Assembly: GCA_002352045.1 (NCBI GenBank)
Contig: DEHT01000072.1
Location: forward strand, 966 to 17,187
From: Chitinophagaceae bacterium UBA2793
Lineage (GTDB): Bacteria; Bacteroidota; Bacteroidia; Chitinophagales; Chitinophagaceae
Direction: 5' to 3'
Length of the DNA: 16,222 nucleotides
The notes beneath the pieces were generated by a model. That model saw nothing but the letters and a program-made list of their open reading frames with translations. It was not told the origin of the DNA and did no database searches. How positions within the stretch are numbered: the first letter of the stretch is position 1; every line of letters starts with the position of its first letter. Below are positions 16,100-16,222 of this stretch, one piece after another. The position numbers and the translations under genes were made by a program.

Positions 16100-16222
16100 T
16101 TATCCTTTAGCCAACAGCTTTCTACTACTCTTCTTCTCATAGATCCATATCAGCCCAAATATTGCTATATAGGCCACAATATTAAACCAGGTATGATGGT
16201 CCCAGCCAAAAGGAAAAGTTTT
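16100..16222 (-). CDS. C-terminal fragment of a membrane protein (partial)
   Basis: The last 40 codons and TAA stop of a gene that enters from the right edge. The fragment begins KTFPFGWDHHTWFNIVAY, continues through one hydrophobic helix (about residues 13-28 of the fragment) and ends in a basic tail rich in Lys and Ser. A helix followed by Lys and Arg suggests the C-terminus is cytoplasmic. The aromatic, His-rich DHHTWFN before the helix recalls multi-pass membrane proteins that keep conserved His near a membrane face, but I cannot name the family from 40 residues. It ends 51 nt before the carbamoyltransferase start on the same strand, so the two are probably cotranscribed. Confidence 0.6.
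   Translation of the reverse strand, partial: KTFPFGWDHHTWFNIVAYIAIFGLIWIYEKKSSRKLLAKG

Overview
The window looks like chromosomal DNA from a member of the Bacteroidota, most likely a Chitinophagaceae or Sphingobacteriia-type soil or freshwater bacterium. The basis is low-GC, A-rich coding sequence, starts mostly without a clear Shine-Dalgarno, and family content: TPR-fused histidine kinases with a HEIQNPLNFVNNF H-box, a Bacteroidota-style secreted GH3 enzyme, YitT, and a CpsB-like PHP phosphatase. This assignment is inference from family content; no marker gene is present.

Left part (1-10903, all + strand): a signalling block. Three paralogous membrane histidine kinases (233-2494, 2689-5109, 7527-9494) share one design: secretion signal, TPR array predicted to be periplasmic, one membrane helix, short coiled linker, then a HisKA-like and HATPase core. 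The cores are close to identical around the phospho-accepting His. A secreted family 3 glycoside hydrolase (5205-7349) lies between the second and third. The third kinase is followed within 3 and 2 nt by a single-domain response regulator and a response regulator fused to a class III adenylate cyclase. This reads as a complete route from an extracytoplasmic signal through a kinase to cAMP. The first two kinases have no regulator of their own here and may feed the same pair. The gap between kinases 1 and 2 holds what looks like the frameshifted tail of a further kinase copy, and kinase 2 carries a GC-rich, hairpin-like in-frame insertion near its C-terminus. Both suggest repeated duplication and decay.

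Middle (11019-12524, + strand): a YitT-family membrane protein and, 9 nt later, a small HD-domain phosphohydrolase, probably cotranscribed.

Right part (12560-16222, all - strand, convergent with the HD gene): a CpsB/YwqE-type PHP phosphatase, a family 2 glycosyltransferase, a NodU/CmcH/TobZ-type carbamoyltransferase and the C-terminal end of a membrane protein running off the window. This looks like the promoter-distal end of an exopolysaccharide or surface-glycan locus that continues to the right.

No rRNA, tRNA, CRISPR array, transposase or integrase was seen. No gap without a gene exceeds 300 bases; the longest are 1-232, 2495-2688 and 7350-7526, and each is described.
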